Position numbers and translations under genes: made by a program
Notes under the pieces: generated by a model
Told to the model about the DNA's origin: nothing
The model's database searches: none
What the model saw: only the letters and a program-made list of their open reading frames with translations
Part shown: in pieces, positions 42,255 through 51,484 of the stretch
Numbering within the stretch: the stretch's first letter is position 1
How the letters are laid out: every line of letters begins with the position of its first letter
NCBI GenBank assembly: GCA_025210745.1
Contig: JAOARC010000034.1
Location: 1-64,000 of the forward strand
Direction of reading: 5' to 3'
Source of the DNA: Bacteriovoracaceae bacterium
GTDB taxonomy: Bacteria > Bdellovibrionota > Bacteriovoracia > Bacteriovoracales > Bacteriovoracaceae
DNA: 64,000 nucleotides

Positions 42255-43043
42255 TTAGGAAGATGCCGAGGTATAGTTTTTAAGACCTTTTTTCCATAAA
42301 AATACGGATATAATAAAAAGGCCAGTACATCCTATTAATGGTCCAAAAAAGAATTTCCATTCATAATTAGAGAACAAAAATGTTGTAGGAAAAGATGCAA
42401 TAAGAGCAAAAGGTAAAATATAAATAAAAAGATTTTTTACAAAGCCTTTATAAATACGATGAGGTCTTTCCATTGTATGGCTTAAAGCAAAGAATAGATC
42501 TCCAAAGCCTCTAGGAGATCCTGTCCATAATGTTGATATTAAGAAAATAAAATTAATAAAAAAGTAAATTAAAGTTCCGTTTATTAGTAGTAAAATAAAT
42601 AGTACTATTTTAATCGGATCTAGATCAACAGGATAATTATTTAAAAAGTAGGCTAAGATACTTGTGGCAATAATAAGGTTTAAAAACGAGTTTGCTGCAA
42701 ACTCACGTAGACTTAAGAAAAACATACTTGATACTGGCTTCGTGAGATAATAGTCTAGGGAGCCGTTATTAATATAAATAGGAAGCCACCAACAATTATT
42801 TGCAAAAACACTCATATTAAGAGCATCAACAAATAGATAGCCAGCAATAAAAATTCTTAGTTGCTCCAGCTCAAATCCTCCTAGAATAGGAGTATAGAGA
42901 TAGATAACTTCAAAAAACAAGAATTGAATGATATAAAAAACAAGATCCATTACAACCCTAAAGAAGAAGTCAAATCTAAACTCAAAAGCTTTACTAAATG
43001 AAAAACGTAAAAAATAAGAATATAATCTTAGGTATCTCATCAT
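42255..43043 (-). CDS. ABC-2 type exporter permease (COG3694-like)
   Basis: 262 aa, six transmembrane helices, of the ABC-2 family that pairs with COG4586 ATPases: LDYYLTKPVSSMFFLSLREF and STLWTGSPRGFGDLFFALSH are typical. No signal peptide. Overlaps the other permease by 4 bp and forms with it and the ATPase at 43841-44809 a three-gene exporter operon. Substrate unknown. Inner membrane. Confidence 0.82.
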   Translation of the reverse strand: MMRYLRLYSYFLRFSFSKAFEFRFDFFFRVVMDLVFYIIQFLFFEVIYLYTPILGGFELEQLRIFIAGYLFVDALNMSVFANNCWWLPIYINNGSLDYYLTKPVSSMFFLSLREFAANSFLNLIIATSILAYFLNNYPVDLDPIKIVLFILLLINGTLIYFFINFIFLISTLWTGSPRGFGDLFFALSHTMERPHRIYKGFVKNLFIYILPFALIASFPTTFLFSNYEWKFFFGPLIGCTGLFIISVFLWKKGLKNYTSASS

Positions 43044-43840
43044 ATTCCAACACCGGTATATTTATATCTTCCTTTCATGTAAATATATTTGCATGCTCCA
43101 TAAAAAATGAATGTCCAGACAATCTGAATTCCCATTGCTGCCAATGTTTCTAAATGGGTCGCTTTAGACCAAAAGACATTTAAGCTCACGGATATAAAGT
43201 AGGGAAAAGGCGTATAGCTTATTATTTCTTGTGCCCAAGATGGAAACATCGTAAGAGGAATCATCACTCCTCCAAAGAATCCCATAAAAAATCTAAGCAT
43301 TACACTTAAACTCCATATATTATCAGCCCAAAATGCAATGAGTTCACAAATAGCATTCATAAAAAAATAGCAAACTCCACCAAGTAAAATTGAAACAGAA
43401 AATAAAATAAGATCAATAAATCCTAAGTCTCCTAAAACTGGGGCGATAAAGTAATGATAAGCAGTAATTGCAATAATAAGTTGCATAAGATAGACGAATG
43501 CATGGGCAAGATAGCTTGTTATCTTAAAATTGAAAAAATCTATAGGATAGAGAATATATTTATTAAGACTCCCTTGATAAATATCATTTGCAATATTCCC
43601 AATCATTCCAGCTTGTAAAATTTTATAAAGAACAGATGCTATAATATAGTAAAGTACGATTTGTTTAAAAGTATATCCACCAATTTCAGACTTACCTGTA
43701 TATTCAAAAATGTTAAGCCACAGGTAATAAGATATAACGAGTTTAAAAGCTGTAATGCCAATAAAGTTAACCCAAAAATCAAGTCTATAGGTAGTAAGCT
43801 TTCTTAACTCCATGAAAAAAACTTGTCTATAAGCTTTCAT
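43040..43840 (-). CDS. ABC-2 type exporter permease (COG4587-like)
   Basis: 266 aa with about six membrane helices. Family-like stretches: MKAYRQVFFMELRKLTTYRL, GNIANDIYQGSLNKYILYPI and PLTMFPSWAQEIISYTPFPY. It abuts the ATPase gene (stop at 43841) and overlaps the other permease, so the complex is probably a heterodimeric permease with one ATPase. The two permeases are related but only distantly. Inner membrane. Confidence 0.82.
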   Translation of the reverse strand: MKAYRQVFFMELRKLTTYRLDFWVNFIGITAFKLVISYYLWLNIFEYTGKSEIGGYTFKQIVLYYIIASVLYKILQAGMIGNIANDIYQGSLNKYILYPIDFFNFKITSYLAHAFVYLMQLIIAITAYHYFIAPVLGDLGFIDLILFSVSILLGGVCYFFMNAICELIAFWADNIWSLSVMLRFFMGFFGGVMIPLTMFPSWAQEIISYTPFPYFISVSLNVFWSKATHLETLAAMGIQIVWTFIFYGACKYIYMKGRYKYTGVGI

Positions 43841-44809
43841 TCAGTTTCCTAGTATAGATTCAATAATAGTGGAAATATCCTGTCTCGATATCGAAAGATC
43901 TTCGACTTTAAAAGAATCAATAATCTCATTAATAAATATACTGATATTAGCTTCAGGAACCTCAAAGTTATAGAAGTTTCCTGTTTGAGTAAAATCGACA
44001 TAGCTTGTTTTAAGAATTTTGGGATTAAATGATTCCTCCTGAATTTTAAAACTAATTGATTTATTTTTGCCATATTTATTTTTTATTTCATCAATATTTC
44101 CATCAAAAATAATCAGGCCTTCTTTCATAATGACAACTCTTTCACAAAGTCGTTCAATATCTTCCATATAATGAGAAGTTAGGATCATGATAGGCTTATA
44201 CTTTTTTCTATATTCAACAATAAAATTTCTTATTGCTGTTTGAGCAAAAAGATCTAGTCCAATCGTTGGCTCATCTAAAAAAACAACTTTTGGTCTATGT
44301 AATAAAGCTGCCATAAGCTCAACTTTCATTCTTTGGCCTAGACTAAGCTTTCTAATTTGTATTTTAAGTTCTTCTTTTATTTGAAGCTTTTCACTTAAAT
44401 AATCAATCATCTCATTGTAATGATCATCAGGGATTTTATAGATTTCTTTTAAAAGTAAAAAACCATCTAAAGCAGGAAGGTCCCACCAAAGTTGGGCTTT
44501 TTGTCCCATAATAAGTGACATTTTACTTCTAAACTCATTGTTTTTAATCCAAGGATTAAAGCCAATAACACTAACTTCTCCACTCGTTGGGTGAATGATT
44601 CCCGATAATATTTTAGCTAGAGTTGTTTTTCCTGCGCCATTGGATCCAATAAGACCAATGATTTCACCTTCTTCAATTGTAAGATTGATATCTCTAAGAG
44701 CGTGTTTTTTTATATAATCTCTTGTAAAGAGACTTTTAATACTTGCTTTAAAACCAGCCGCTTTTTTGTGAACTTTAAATACCTTATTCAGGTTTTTTAC
44801 TTGTATCAT
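43841..44809 (-). CDS. ABC exporter ATP-binding protein (COG4586-like)
   Basis: 322 aa. Walker A GSNGAGKTTLAKILSG near residue 55, Q-loop LIMGQKAQLWWDLPAL, signature LSLGQRMKVELMAALL, Walker B KVVFLDEPTIGLD, switch His in ILTSHYMEDI. The N-terminal segment (FKVHKKAAGFKASIKSLFTR) is the extension seen in COG4586 proteins. Energises the two permeases downstream. Its start lies 26 bp inside the methyltransferase gene, so these genes share a transcript. Confidence 0.88.
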   Translation of the reverse strand: MIQVKNLNKVFKVHKKAAGFKASIKSLFTRDYIKKHALRDINLTIEEGEIIGLIGSNGAGKTTLAKILSGIIHPTSGEVSVIGFNPWIKNNEFRSKMSLIMGQKAQLWWDLPALDGFLLLKEIYKIPDDHYNEMIDYLSEKLQIKEELKIQIRKLSLGQRMKVELMAALLHRPKVVFLDEPTIGLDLFAQTAIRNFIVEYRKKYKPIMILTSHYMEDIERLCERVVIMKEGLIIFDGNIDEIKNKYGKNKSISFKIQEESFNPKILKTSYVDFTQTGNFYNFEVPEANISIFINEIIDSFKVEDLSISRQDISTIIESILGN

Positions 44810-46100
44810 CTTTTTGAGCTGCTTTTTTTAGAATAAAACCTTTTAAATAAGACCCTTCTGCGAATCTTGGCATAGAAGGACAGTCGCTATTTAAAGACAG
44901 GAATTTTACATTCTTAAGATTTAATTTTTTATCGGCGGTGATTTTATCAATTTTTTCACTAAACTTTCTTTTCGAAACCTTATGAGTATTTAAGAAAAGG
45001 ACCATTTGTCCGCCATCTTCTAAAAGGTGATACATTTTTGGAAGCATTTTTTCATATTCTTTAAGAGCATTTGTTCTTTTTGTTCCATTTGATGAACTAG
45101 AAGGAGGATCGCATATAATAAGATCAAAAGTTTCCTTATCTTTTAATTCGTTTAAAGCATCGGAAACAGAAGATATCATCGAAGTATGATTACCAATACT
45201 CATATCTTCATTTAGCTTTATATTGCTTTCAAGCAACTCCATATAGGTTTCAGATAGGTCGACAGAGGTTACTTTGGTCGCACCATTTTTCATTGCATAG
45301 ACAGAAAAAGCTCCTGTGTATGAATATAGATTTAAAACCTTTTTAGAGGACTTAAAAGTTTTTTCGAGCTTTTCTCTAACTGCAGCCATATCGGTGTAAA
45401 TACCATTGTCATAAAATTCCCCAATTGAAACATTATATTTACAACCAAATTCATTGATCTCAAATCTTTTAAAACTTAAGTTCGGATCTAGTCCTTTTGC
45501 CGGAGCTTTAAATTCATTTGAATCTGCTCTATTTTGCATCCAAATTTGATCTTTAAAAACTTCAACTCCAAAGACTTGTTTCATTTGGTTCATAACTGTT
45601 TGAAGAATAATATCTTGATATCGATCCCAAAAATGAGTATAGGATTGAATTAAAATTTGATCATTTAGAAGTTGAATAAAAAGTCCAGGCACTCTATCTG
45701 CTTCTCCAAATAATAGATATAAATTATTTCTCTTGTCTAAAATTTTTTGATCTTTACGTTGTTTAAAAGCTTCTTTTACTCTCGCTATAAAGTCGTTTTT
45801 AAAGTTCTTAATTTGTTTTCCAAAGTTTCCTTCTTTTGACCAAAGTCTTGCTCTAACAGTGCTATGCCTTGGATCATGTAAAAGAAGAGCAAAAGGTTTT
45901 CTCCTATTTGAAGCGACAATAAATTTTTCATTTGGATGAAACTGCTCAGAATATTTATCAAGAGTAACCCAAGGATTCCCTTTTTGTATCATTTTTATTG
46001 ATATGGGATGAATTTCGTATAATTGAGGTCTATTAAAATGTGATGTATTAGTTCTTCCAGTAATAGTCTCTGATCTATTAAAGTTTCTATTGTAGTTCAT
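44784..46100 (-). CDS. RlmI-like class I SAM-dependent rRNA methyltransferase
   Basis: 438 aa. A PUA-like N-terminal domain (IHPISIKMIQKGNPWVTLDK) precedes an RlmI/COG1092-like central domain (LFGEADRVPGLFIQLLNDQI) and a Rossmann methyltransferase fold with VLNLYSYTGAFSVYAMKNGA (SAM site), KVTSVDLSETYMELLESNI, and DLIICDPPSSSSNGTKRTNA (DPPS catalytic loop). RlmI methylates C1962 of 23S rRNA in E. coli; the exact base here is not provable. The gene is directly downstream of a small unknown gene and 26 bp overlapping the ABC ATPase. Cytoplasmic. Confidence 0.82.
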   Translation of the reverse strand: MNYNRNFNRSETITGRTNTSHFNRPQLYEIHPISIKMIQKGNPWVTLDKYSEQFHPNEKFIVASNRRKPFALLLHDPRHSTVRARLWSKEGNFGKQIKNFKNDFIARVKEAFKQRKDQKILDKRNNLYLLFGEADRVPGLFIQLLNDQILIQSYTHFWDRYQDIILQTVMNQMKQVFGVEVFKDQIWMQNRADSNEFKAPAKGLDPNLSFKRFEINEFGCKYNVSIGEFYDNGIYTDMAAVREKLEKTFKSSKKVLNLYSYTGAFSVYAMKNGATKVTSVDLSETYMELLESNIKLNEDMSIGNHTSMISSVSDALNELKDKETFDLIICDPPSSSSNGTKRTNALKEYEKMLPKMYHLLEDGGQMVLFLNTHKVSKRKFSEKIDKITADKKLNLKNVKFLSLNSDCPSMPRFAEGSYLKGFILKKAAQKDDTSKKPE

Positions 46101-46403
46101 CTAGTGTATCCGCCTTTTAATTTCATTATCTAGCTTATCTAGTAGTTGTAATAATATATTTGTAAAACCAAACGGGCTCTGAGCAAATTCATTTAGTTTA
46201 AACTGATTTAAAATATTTTTAACTTCAATGCTTTTATCGTCCATATTATATGGATCATAATTAAGGCAAAGGTAGTTTAATTGTTTAACCATTAAGTTTA
46301 ATTCTTTTACTTCCAGATTTGGTAGCTTGTTTTTAAAAATTGTTACATAATCCAAAGGTTCAGAATTAGCTTTCTGATTCTGCGTATTTGCATGTTTTTG
46401 CAT
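46101..46403 (-). CDS. Small helical cytoplasmic protein, unknown
   Basis: 100 aa, no signal peptide or membrane segment. After a polar Gln/Asn-rich start (MQKHANTQNQKANSE) it is amphipathic-helical (LEVKELNLMVKQLNYLCLNY, LQLLDKLDNEIKRRI). Abuts the methyltransferase gene (stop at 46101, next start at 46100) and probably begins its operon. Family not recognised. Confidence 0.55.
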   Translation of the reverse strand: MQKHANTQNQKANSEPLDYVTIFKNKLPNLEVKELNLMVKQLNYLCLNYDPYNMDDKSIEVKNILNQFKLNEFAQSPFGFTNILLQLLDKLDNEIKRRIH

Positions 46404-46579
46404 ATCTTCTTATTGCTTTTATGGCCATCTATGTCAAGTAAACTTTGGCACTGATAATGCAATTATCGAAAATATGATAGTTTTTATATTATTCTACATT
46501 CTTTTAGTTTTTTTGCGTCACATCAATACTTTACAAGTATGAATTAAGTTTTGTCCGTATTCCAAAAAATCAGTTATTT

Positions 46580-47329
46580 ATGACTAAAAAGGCTAATAAG
46601 CTATTTTCGCAGCTTATGGAGCTTGACCTTAGAAACCTTACTCAGATTAAGCTTGTTCACTACAAAAATTATACAACCATAATAGAAAAACTTTTAGATA
46701 GTAAAAAAAGATACGGAGCTCCTGTATCACAAAGTATTAGTGAGATTAAATACAACCTTGCAAAGGACTTAAATTTTGAAAAAAAGATGAGTTCAAATCT
46801 TGGAGGAAGTTTATTTCAAATGTTTCTTATTTTCTTTATGGGACAAATTTTTTCCATCTTTGCATCGATACAGTTGGACATAACTTTAGATTCATTTTCA
46901 AAATTTCTAATAATAGGTTGGCAATTACTTGGAACATTCATCTTTATATTTTTATTCTACAAACTCAAAAATAAGATTTTCGATGTCTATATGAGTGTTT
47001 TAGAAAAAGTTGTACTCTTTAAAAACCTCTTATTAAGTAGAGTTCCGCTTAGTTACGCTATTAATGAATTAGATATTGATTCCTTATCATCTGTAAAAAC
47101 AATAGAAGTAAAAAGATTCTTAAGTGCACTAGAAAGAGTGAAAAGTACAGGCGGTCAAAACATGGCTGATCTTGATATTTTAAACAAAGAGTTATGGCTA
47201 GGCCTTGACTTTAAATTTGAAAAATTCACAAAGGTATTATTAGCATGTAAATTCATAGCTTTAGGAGTATTCTTTCTTCCAAGCTACTTATACACAATCT
47301 ATCTATTTATAGGACAGCTAGGACTTTGA
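46580..47329 (+). CDS. Membrane protein, possible TadB/C (GspF-type) homologue
   Basis: 249 aa. A cytoplasmic helical part (residues 1-75, with SKKRYGAPVSQSISEIKYNL) is followed by two membrane helices (about 80-130), another cytoplasmic helical domain, and a C-terminal helix. The layout and the RYGAPVSQSISEI stretch resemble the T2SSF domain of TadB/TadC pilus proteins. The Tad cluster at 51406-55802 lacks its own TadB/C, which makes this assignment attractive but unproven. Divergent from the gene at 46403; start context is poor in Shine-Dalgarno. Confidence 0.5.
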   Translation: MTKKANKLFSQLMELDLRNLTQIKLVHYKNYTTIIEKLLDSKKRYGAPVSQSISEIKYNLAKDLNFEKKMSSNLGGSLFQMFLIFFMGQIFSIFASIQLDITLDSFSKFLIIGWQLLGTFIFIFLFYKLKNKIFDVYMSVLEKVVLFKNLLLSRVPLSYAINELDIDSLSSVKTIEVKRFLSALERVKSTGGQNMADLDILNKELWLGLDFKFEKFTKVLLACKFIALGVFFLPSYLYTIYLFIGQLGL

Positions 47330-47332
47330 GTA

Positions 47333-47361
47333 TAGACTGATGATTGACTTATCTATATAAT
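47333..47361 (+). promoter_or_regulatory. Sigma-70-type promoter of ettA
   Basis: -35 TAGACT (47333-47338), 17 bp spacer, perfect -10 TATAAT (47356-47361), 31 bp before the ettA start. Confidence 0.6.
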
Positions 47362-47391
47362 CCTTAAAAATTAATTAAAGGAAGATGTACT

Positions 47392-49062
47392 ATGAGTGAA
47401 AAAATTATTTTTTCAATGTCCCGTGTTAACAAAACTTATCCAGGTAAAAAAACAGTTATTAAGGATATTTCACTATCTTTTTTCTATGGAGCAAAGATTG
47501 GTGTTTTAGGTCTAAACGGTGCGGGTAAGTCTACATTATTAAGAATTATTGCTGGTATTGATCAAGACTTTGATGGTTTTGTAAATATGTCTAAGGGAAT
47601 CAGTGTTGGATATCTTGAACAAGAGCCGCAGTTAGATCCTGAAAAGACAGTTCTTCAAGTTGTTGAAGAAGGACTAGCTGAACTTGTTTCAATTAGAAAT
47701 GCATATGATGCTATCAATGAAAAGTTTGCTGACCCGGACGCTGATATGGATGCACTTTTAGCTGAGCAAGGAAAGCTTCAAGATAAAATGGATGCTTATA
47801 ATATTTGGGATCTAGATTCTAAGTTAGATTTAGCAATGGACGCTCTTAGATGTCCACCATCAGATAAAAAGTGTGGAGTATTATCAGGAGGGGAAAAAAG
47901 AAGAGTTGCTCTTTGTAGATTATTATTATCTGAACCAGATGTTCTTCTATTAGATGAGCCTACAAATCATCTTGATGCAGAAACTGTTTATTGGTTAGAA
48001 AGACATCTTCAAAACTATAAAGGTACTGTTATAGCTATTACCCACGATAGATATTTCTTAGATAATGTTGCTGGTTGGATTTTAGAGCTTGATAGAGGGC
48101 ATGGAATTCCTTGGGAAGGAAATTACTCATCATGGTTAGATCAAAAAGCTAAAAGATTAGCTCAAGAGGAAAAGACTGAATCAAAAAGACAAAAAGCCCT
48201 TAAAAGAGAGCTTGAGTTTATTAATGCTTCACCTAAAGCAAGACAAGCTAAAGGTAAGGCAAGAATCACAAACTATAATAAGATGCTTGAAGAAGGATCT
48301 GCTGCAAAAAGAAATGAAACAAATTCTTTATATATTCCAAATGGACCTAGACTTGGTGATGTTGTTATTAATGCTCAAAGTGTAGCTAAAGCATTTGATG
48401 ATAAGGTTTTATATGAAGATTTAAACTTTAAGCTTCCTCCTGGTGGAATCGTTGGAATAATCGGTCCAAATGGCGCAGGTAAGACGACATTATTTAAATT
48501 GATAACTGGTCATGAAACGGCTGACTCAGGAGACTTTACTGTTGGTCAAACAGTTAAGCTTGCTTACGTTGATCAAAGCCGTCAGATGGATTCGGATAAA
48601 ACAATTTTTCAAGAGGTTGCTGATGGGTTAGATGTTATTGAAGTAGAAGGAAAAGAATTAAATTCAAGAGCTTATATTTCAAGATTTAACTTTTCTGGTG
48701 AAGATCAAAAGAAAAAAGTATCTGAACTATCTGGAGGTGAGAGAAATAGAGTTCACCTTGCTAAGATGCTAAAAGAGGGGGGAAATGTCCTTTTACTAGA
48801 CGAGCCTACAAATGATCTTGATGTTAATACATTAAGAGCCCTTGAAGAAGCATTAGAAGATTATGCTGGATGTGCTGTTGTTATTTCCCACGATAGATAT
48901 TTTATGGATAGAATTGCAACTCATATTTTAGCTTTTGAAGGGGATTCACAAGTTACATGGTTTGAAGGAAACTTTTCTGATTATATGGAAGATAAGAAAA
49001 GAAGACTGGGGGATGCAGCGGAAGTACCAAAGAGAATTAGTTATAAAAAACTTACAAGATAA
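47392..49062 (+). CDS. ettA: Energy-dependent translational throttle protein EttA
   Basis: 556 aa, the usual EttA length. Two ABC-F ATPase domains: Walker A GLNGAGKSTLLRIIAG (about 40) and GPNGAGKTTLFKLITG (about 360), signatures LSGGEKRRVALCRLL and LSGGERNRVHLAKML, Walker B VLLLDEPTNHLD and VLLLDEPTNDLD. The linker contains the ABC-F arm and KARQAKGKARITNYNKML; WEGNYSSWLDQKAKRL is an EttA hallmark. Binds the ribosomal E site and gates the first elongation step according to energy state. AAAGGAAGATGTACT upstream. Monocistronic with own promoter and terminator. Confidence 0.96.
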   Translation: MSEKIIFSMSRVNKTYPGKKTVIKDISLSFFYGAKIGVLGLNGAGKSTLLRIIAGIDQDFDGFVNMSKGISVGYLEQEPQLDPEKTVLQVVEEGLAELVSIRNAYDAINEKFADPDADMDALLAEQGKLQDKMDAYNIWDLDSKLDLAMDALRCPPSDKKCGVLSGGEKRRVALCRLLLSEPDVLLLDEPTNHLDAETVYWLERHLQNYKGTVIAITHDRYFLDNVAGWILELDRGHGIPWEGNYSSWLDQKAKRLAQEEKTESKRQKALKRELEFINASPKARQAKGKARITNYNKMLEEGSAAKRNETNSLYIPNGPRLGDVVINAQSVAKAFDDKVLYEDLNFKLPPGGIVGIIGPNGAGKTTLFKLITGHETADSGDFTVGQTVKLAYVDQSRQMDSDKTIFQEVADGLDVIEVEGKELNSRAYISRFNFSGEDQKKKVSELSGGERNRVHLAKMLKEGGNVLLLDEPTNDLDVNTLRALEEALEDYAGCAVVISHDRYFMDRIATHILAFEGDSQVTWFEGNFSDYMEDKKRRLGDAAEVPKRISYKKLTR

Positions 49063-49068
49063 AAAGAC

Positions 49069-49093
49069 AAAGCCCTCATTTGAGGGCTTTTTT
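49069..49093 (+). terminator. Rho-independent terminator of ettA
   Basis: Stem AAAGCCCTCA / TGAGGGCTTT with a 2-base centre followed by TTTT, 7 bp after the stop codon. Confidence 0.92.
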
Positions 49094-49153
49094 AATTGGG
49101 GGGATTATAGGTAGGGATAATGTGAATTTTGTTTTTTCGTGTGTGCAGGAATG

Positions 49154-49221
49154 ATGCTAGGCACGGCTTTTAAATGGGGTAATTCGAACTGTTTAAATAA
49201 AACAAAAACCGTACCTAGCAT
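49154..49221 (-). other. Large stem-loop in the ettA / 49239 intergenic region
   Basis: Arms ATGCTAGGCACGG (49154-49166) and CCGTACCTAGCAT (49209-49221) pair over 13 positions with one mismatch on the plus strand; read as minus-strand RNA the mismatch becomes a G-U pair, so an RNA made leftward fits best. An inner TTTAAA pair shortens the loop. It lies just after the stop of the leftward gene at 49239. Could be a 3' UTR structure or a small RNA; no T-run follows in either direction. Confidence 0.4.
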
Positions 49222-49238
49222 GACATAAAGGGAGACAA

Positions 49239-49427
49239 TCAATTCCATCCGCGGGCCTCCTTAGACTTAATACTTAACTCCTTGCGTTTTACGCTATCGA
49301 AAACCTGCTGTGCAGATGTCATTGACTTATTTGAATGTTTTTTAGTAATCTTACTTAAAGCGTTACCTGAACTTAAGTAGCCTATCATTGCAAGACCACC
49401 CATAAATTTTAAAAACATTGAATTCAA
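49239..49427 (-). CDS. Small protein with strong ribosome binding site (62 aa)
   Basis: A consensus AAGGAGG (49434-49440) lies 6 bp before TTG 49427; the next ATG (49418) would be 15 bp away. A hydrophobic N-terminal stretch (FLKFMGGLAMIGYLSSGNAL) could be a membrane or signal segment; the rest is basic and polar (KKHSNKSMTSAQQVFDSVKR). No family recognised. Divergent from the two-component operon with its promoter region shared. Confidence 0.6.
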   Translation of the reverse strand: MNSMFLKFMGGLAMIGYLSSGNALSKITKKHSNKSMTSAQQVFDSVKRKELSIKSKEARGWN

Positions 49428-49506
49428 GCTTTTCCTCCTTGTGATCAGCTTACATATTCATACTAACCTCGCTGATTTATTAAATCTTTTCTAGAATGTA
49501 TGAAAT

Positions 49507-49522
49507 TGTAACAAAGTGTAAC
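49507..49522 (+). promoter_or_regulatory. Direct repeat TGTAAC-N4-TGTAAC upstream of response regulator
   Basis: TGTAAC at 49507-49512 and 49517-49522, spaced exactly 10 bp as in OmpR/PhoB-family binding sites. It lies 40 bp upstream of the response regulator start, suggesting autoregulation. Confidence 0.5.
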
Positions 49523-49561
49523 GACTGGAAATTACGTATATATCTATGTTATGTTGTCTAT

Positions 49562-50245
49562 ATGAGTAAAGTAATGATTATTGAAGATGATATTGAGTTA
49601 GGTGGGTTAGTTAAAAGCTATCTTGAAAAGCAGTCATATGAAGCTATGCATATCACAGATCCCATCGAAGGATTAATGAAATTAGAAAATTATGATCCCT
49701 CTATTATTATATTAGATGTCATGCTTCCTGGTATTGATGGTTTTGAAACCTTAAAGAGAATTAGAGATAAATTTAATGTTCCTGTTATCATGCTAACAGC
49801 TAGAGGTGATATAGAAGATAAGTTAAAGGGGCTTGATCTTGGAGCAGATGATTACTTACCTAAGCCTTTTGATCCAAGAGAATTAAATGCAAGGATCAGT
49901 GCAATATTAAGAAGAAACACTGTATCGGATGAAAAATTAGATGACTTCGAATTTAATGGATTAAAAGTAAACTTTAATAGTTTTGACGTTATATTAGATA
50001 ATAAAAATTTATCTTTAACGACAGCTGAGTTTGAATTGCTTTCTATGTTTATTGAAAACAGAGGAAAGGTTTTATCTCGTGATGATATTATGAATAATCT
50101 TCAAGGTATTGATTCAAATGTTTTCTCTAGATCTATTGATATCAATGTAAGTAGGCTTAGGCAAAAATTAGGAGATCAGTCTAAAGAAGCAAGGTTTATA
50201 AAAACCATCTGGGGAAAAGGTTATATGTTTTTGGGTGAAGCTTAA
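49562..50245 (+). CDS. OmpR-family response regulator
   Basis: 227 aa from ATG 49562; the frame is open from 49496 but the receiver domain starts at this Met (MSKVMIIEDDIELGGLV). Receiver residues: Glu-Asp-Asp near 8-10, phosphorylated Asp near residue 51 (IIILDVMLPGIDGFE), Thr in VIMLTARGDI, Lys in DDYLPKPFDPREL. The winged-helix output domain (residues 130-225) has LTTAEFELLSMFIENRGKVL and RSIDINVSRLRQKLGD. Directly followed by its histidine kinase. The target genes cannot be named. Confidence 0.92.
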   Translation: MSKVMIIEDDIELGGLVKSYLEKQSYEAMHITDPIEGLMKLENYDPSIIILDVMLPGIDGFETLKRIRDKFNVPVIMLTARGDIEDKLKGLDLGADDYLPKPFDPRELNARISAILRRNTVSDEKLDDFEFNGLKVNFNSFDVILDNKNLSLTTAEFELLSMFIENRGKVLSRDDIMNNLQGIDSNVFSRSIDINVSRLRQKLGDQSKEARFIKTIWGKGYMFLGEA

Positions 50246-51484
50246 ATGAAATCTAGATCCTTGTTTGCGCAACTACTATTTGTTTTCTTTACTGCAGCAG
50301 TTTTTATTGCAATAGGGATCTTTTTATCATTTCATTATCTTGCTAATAGACCCTATAAAGAATCATTTGAAAAAAATATTATTACGTATACAAATCTAAT
50401 TGCAGATAAAATAAGGTTTGATCCTCTTGCAAGGGTAAAAATAGAATCCAACTCTGGTATTAAAATTTATTCAACACCAATACAAATGAGAAGACTTCTA
50501 AAACAAGAAAAGAAACTTAGGTTTAAAAGGATTTCTAACTTTGTGTCGGTTACAAAGCCAGGAGCTAAGTTTTTTGTTCGATATGATAATGGATTTGATA
50601 CTTTTATAATGAAGATAAAGGATCAGAACTATTACCCTGAAAAATTAGATGCTATCTTTGTTGCATTATTATTAGTTGTTTTTATAATCCTTTTTACTTA
50701 TTACAAAGTTCAAAAAATATTTAATCCGCTAAAGGAAATTCAGAAAATAACAAAAGAGTATGGAGAAGGAAGGTTTGATCAGCAAATTCCAAATATCCAT
50801 CCTGGACAGTTAAATGACCTTATAAACTCAATAAACACGATGTCTACTAAAATCAAAGATATGCTTGATTCTAAAAGAGATCTTTTACTTGCAATAGGAC
50901 ATGAAATAAAGACACCTCTTGCAAGACTAAGAATGCAAACTGAAATGTGTAGCGATAAGTCTAATCAAAGTATGATAAAGAATATTAATGAAATTAATTC
51001 AATCATTGACACATTATTAGAAGCGGAAAAAGTCGCTAATCATAAGAATTTAATTATGCAAGAAGTTGCTATGGAGGAGTTTTTAAACTCATATAGTAAG
51101 GATAATGTAAAAGTCTCATTAAACTTTGATAATCTTGTCATGTTTATTGATCCAGTTAGGATAGATCTTGTAATAAAAAATATTATTCATAATAGTGCAA
51201 AGTATGCACCAGGATCAGATGTTGATATAAAAGCAACTCTTGAGGATGATCAGTTGTTGATTGAGCTACGTGACTACGGAAAAGGCGTTAATGATGAAAA
51301 ACTTCATAAGTTAACGGATGCATTCTATAGGCCAGATGACAGTCGTTGTCGTAATACAGGAGGAGTCGGATTAGGCTTACATCTTGTAAATAATGTTATT
51401 ACTTCTCATAAAGGAACTGTTTCTTTTAAAAACTGTGCTCCTGGGTTTGAAGTATTAATAAAACTTCCTACAATTTCATCATAA
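50246..51484 (+). CDS. Sensor histidine kinase
   Basis: 412 aa. Membrane helix about residues 8-30, a short periplasmic domain of about 100 residues, second helix about 132-152, HAMP linker (FNPLKEIQKITKEYGEGRFD), HisKA box with the phospho-His near 220 (AIGHEIKTPLARLRMQTEM), and an HATPase domain with N-box IIHNSAKYAP, G1 LRDYGKGVND and G2 GGVGLGLHLV. Architecture of EnvZ/CpxA-type sensors. Starts immediately after the response regulator stop. Its last 79 bp overlap the convergent CpaF-type gene. Confidence 0.92.
   Translation: MKSRSLFAQLLFVFFTAAVFIAIGIFLSFHYLANRPYKESFEKNIITYTNLIADKIRFDPLARVKIESNSGIKIYSTPIQMRRLLKQEKKLRFKRISNFVSVTKPGAKFFVRYDNGFDTFIMKIKDQNYYPEKLDAIFVALLLVVFIILFTYYKVQKIFNPLKEIQKITKEYGEGRFDQQIPNIHPGQLNDLINSINTMSTKIKDMLDSKRDLLLAIGHEIKTPLARLRMQTEMCSDKSNQSMIKNINEINSIIDTLLEAEKVANHKNLIMQEVAMEEFLNSYSKDNVKVSLNFDNLVMFIDPVRIDLVIKNIIHNSAKYAPGSDVDIKATLEDDQLLIELRDYGKGVNDEKLHKLTDAFYRPDDSRCRNTGGVGLGLHLVNNVITSHKGTVSFKNCAPGFEVLIKLPTISS

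Noticed and set aside
49154..49221. tRNA-like sequence because of an internal TTCGAAC
   Set aside because: The outer stem is 13 bp with no CCA-adjacent 7 bp acceptor, and no D or anticodon arm can be drawn.
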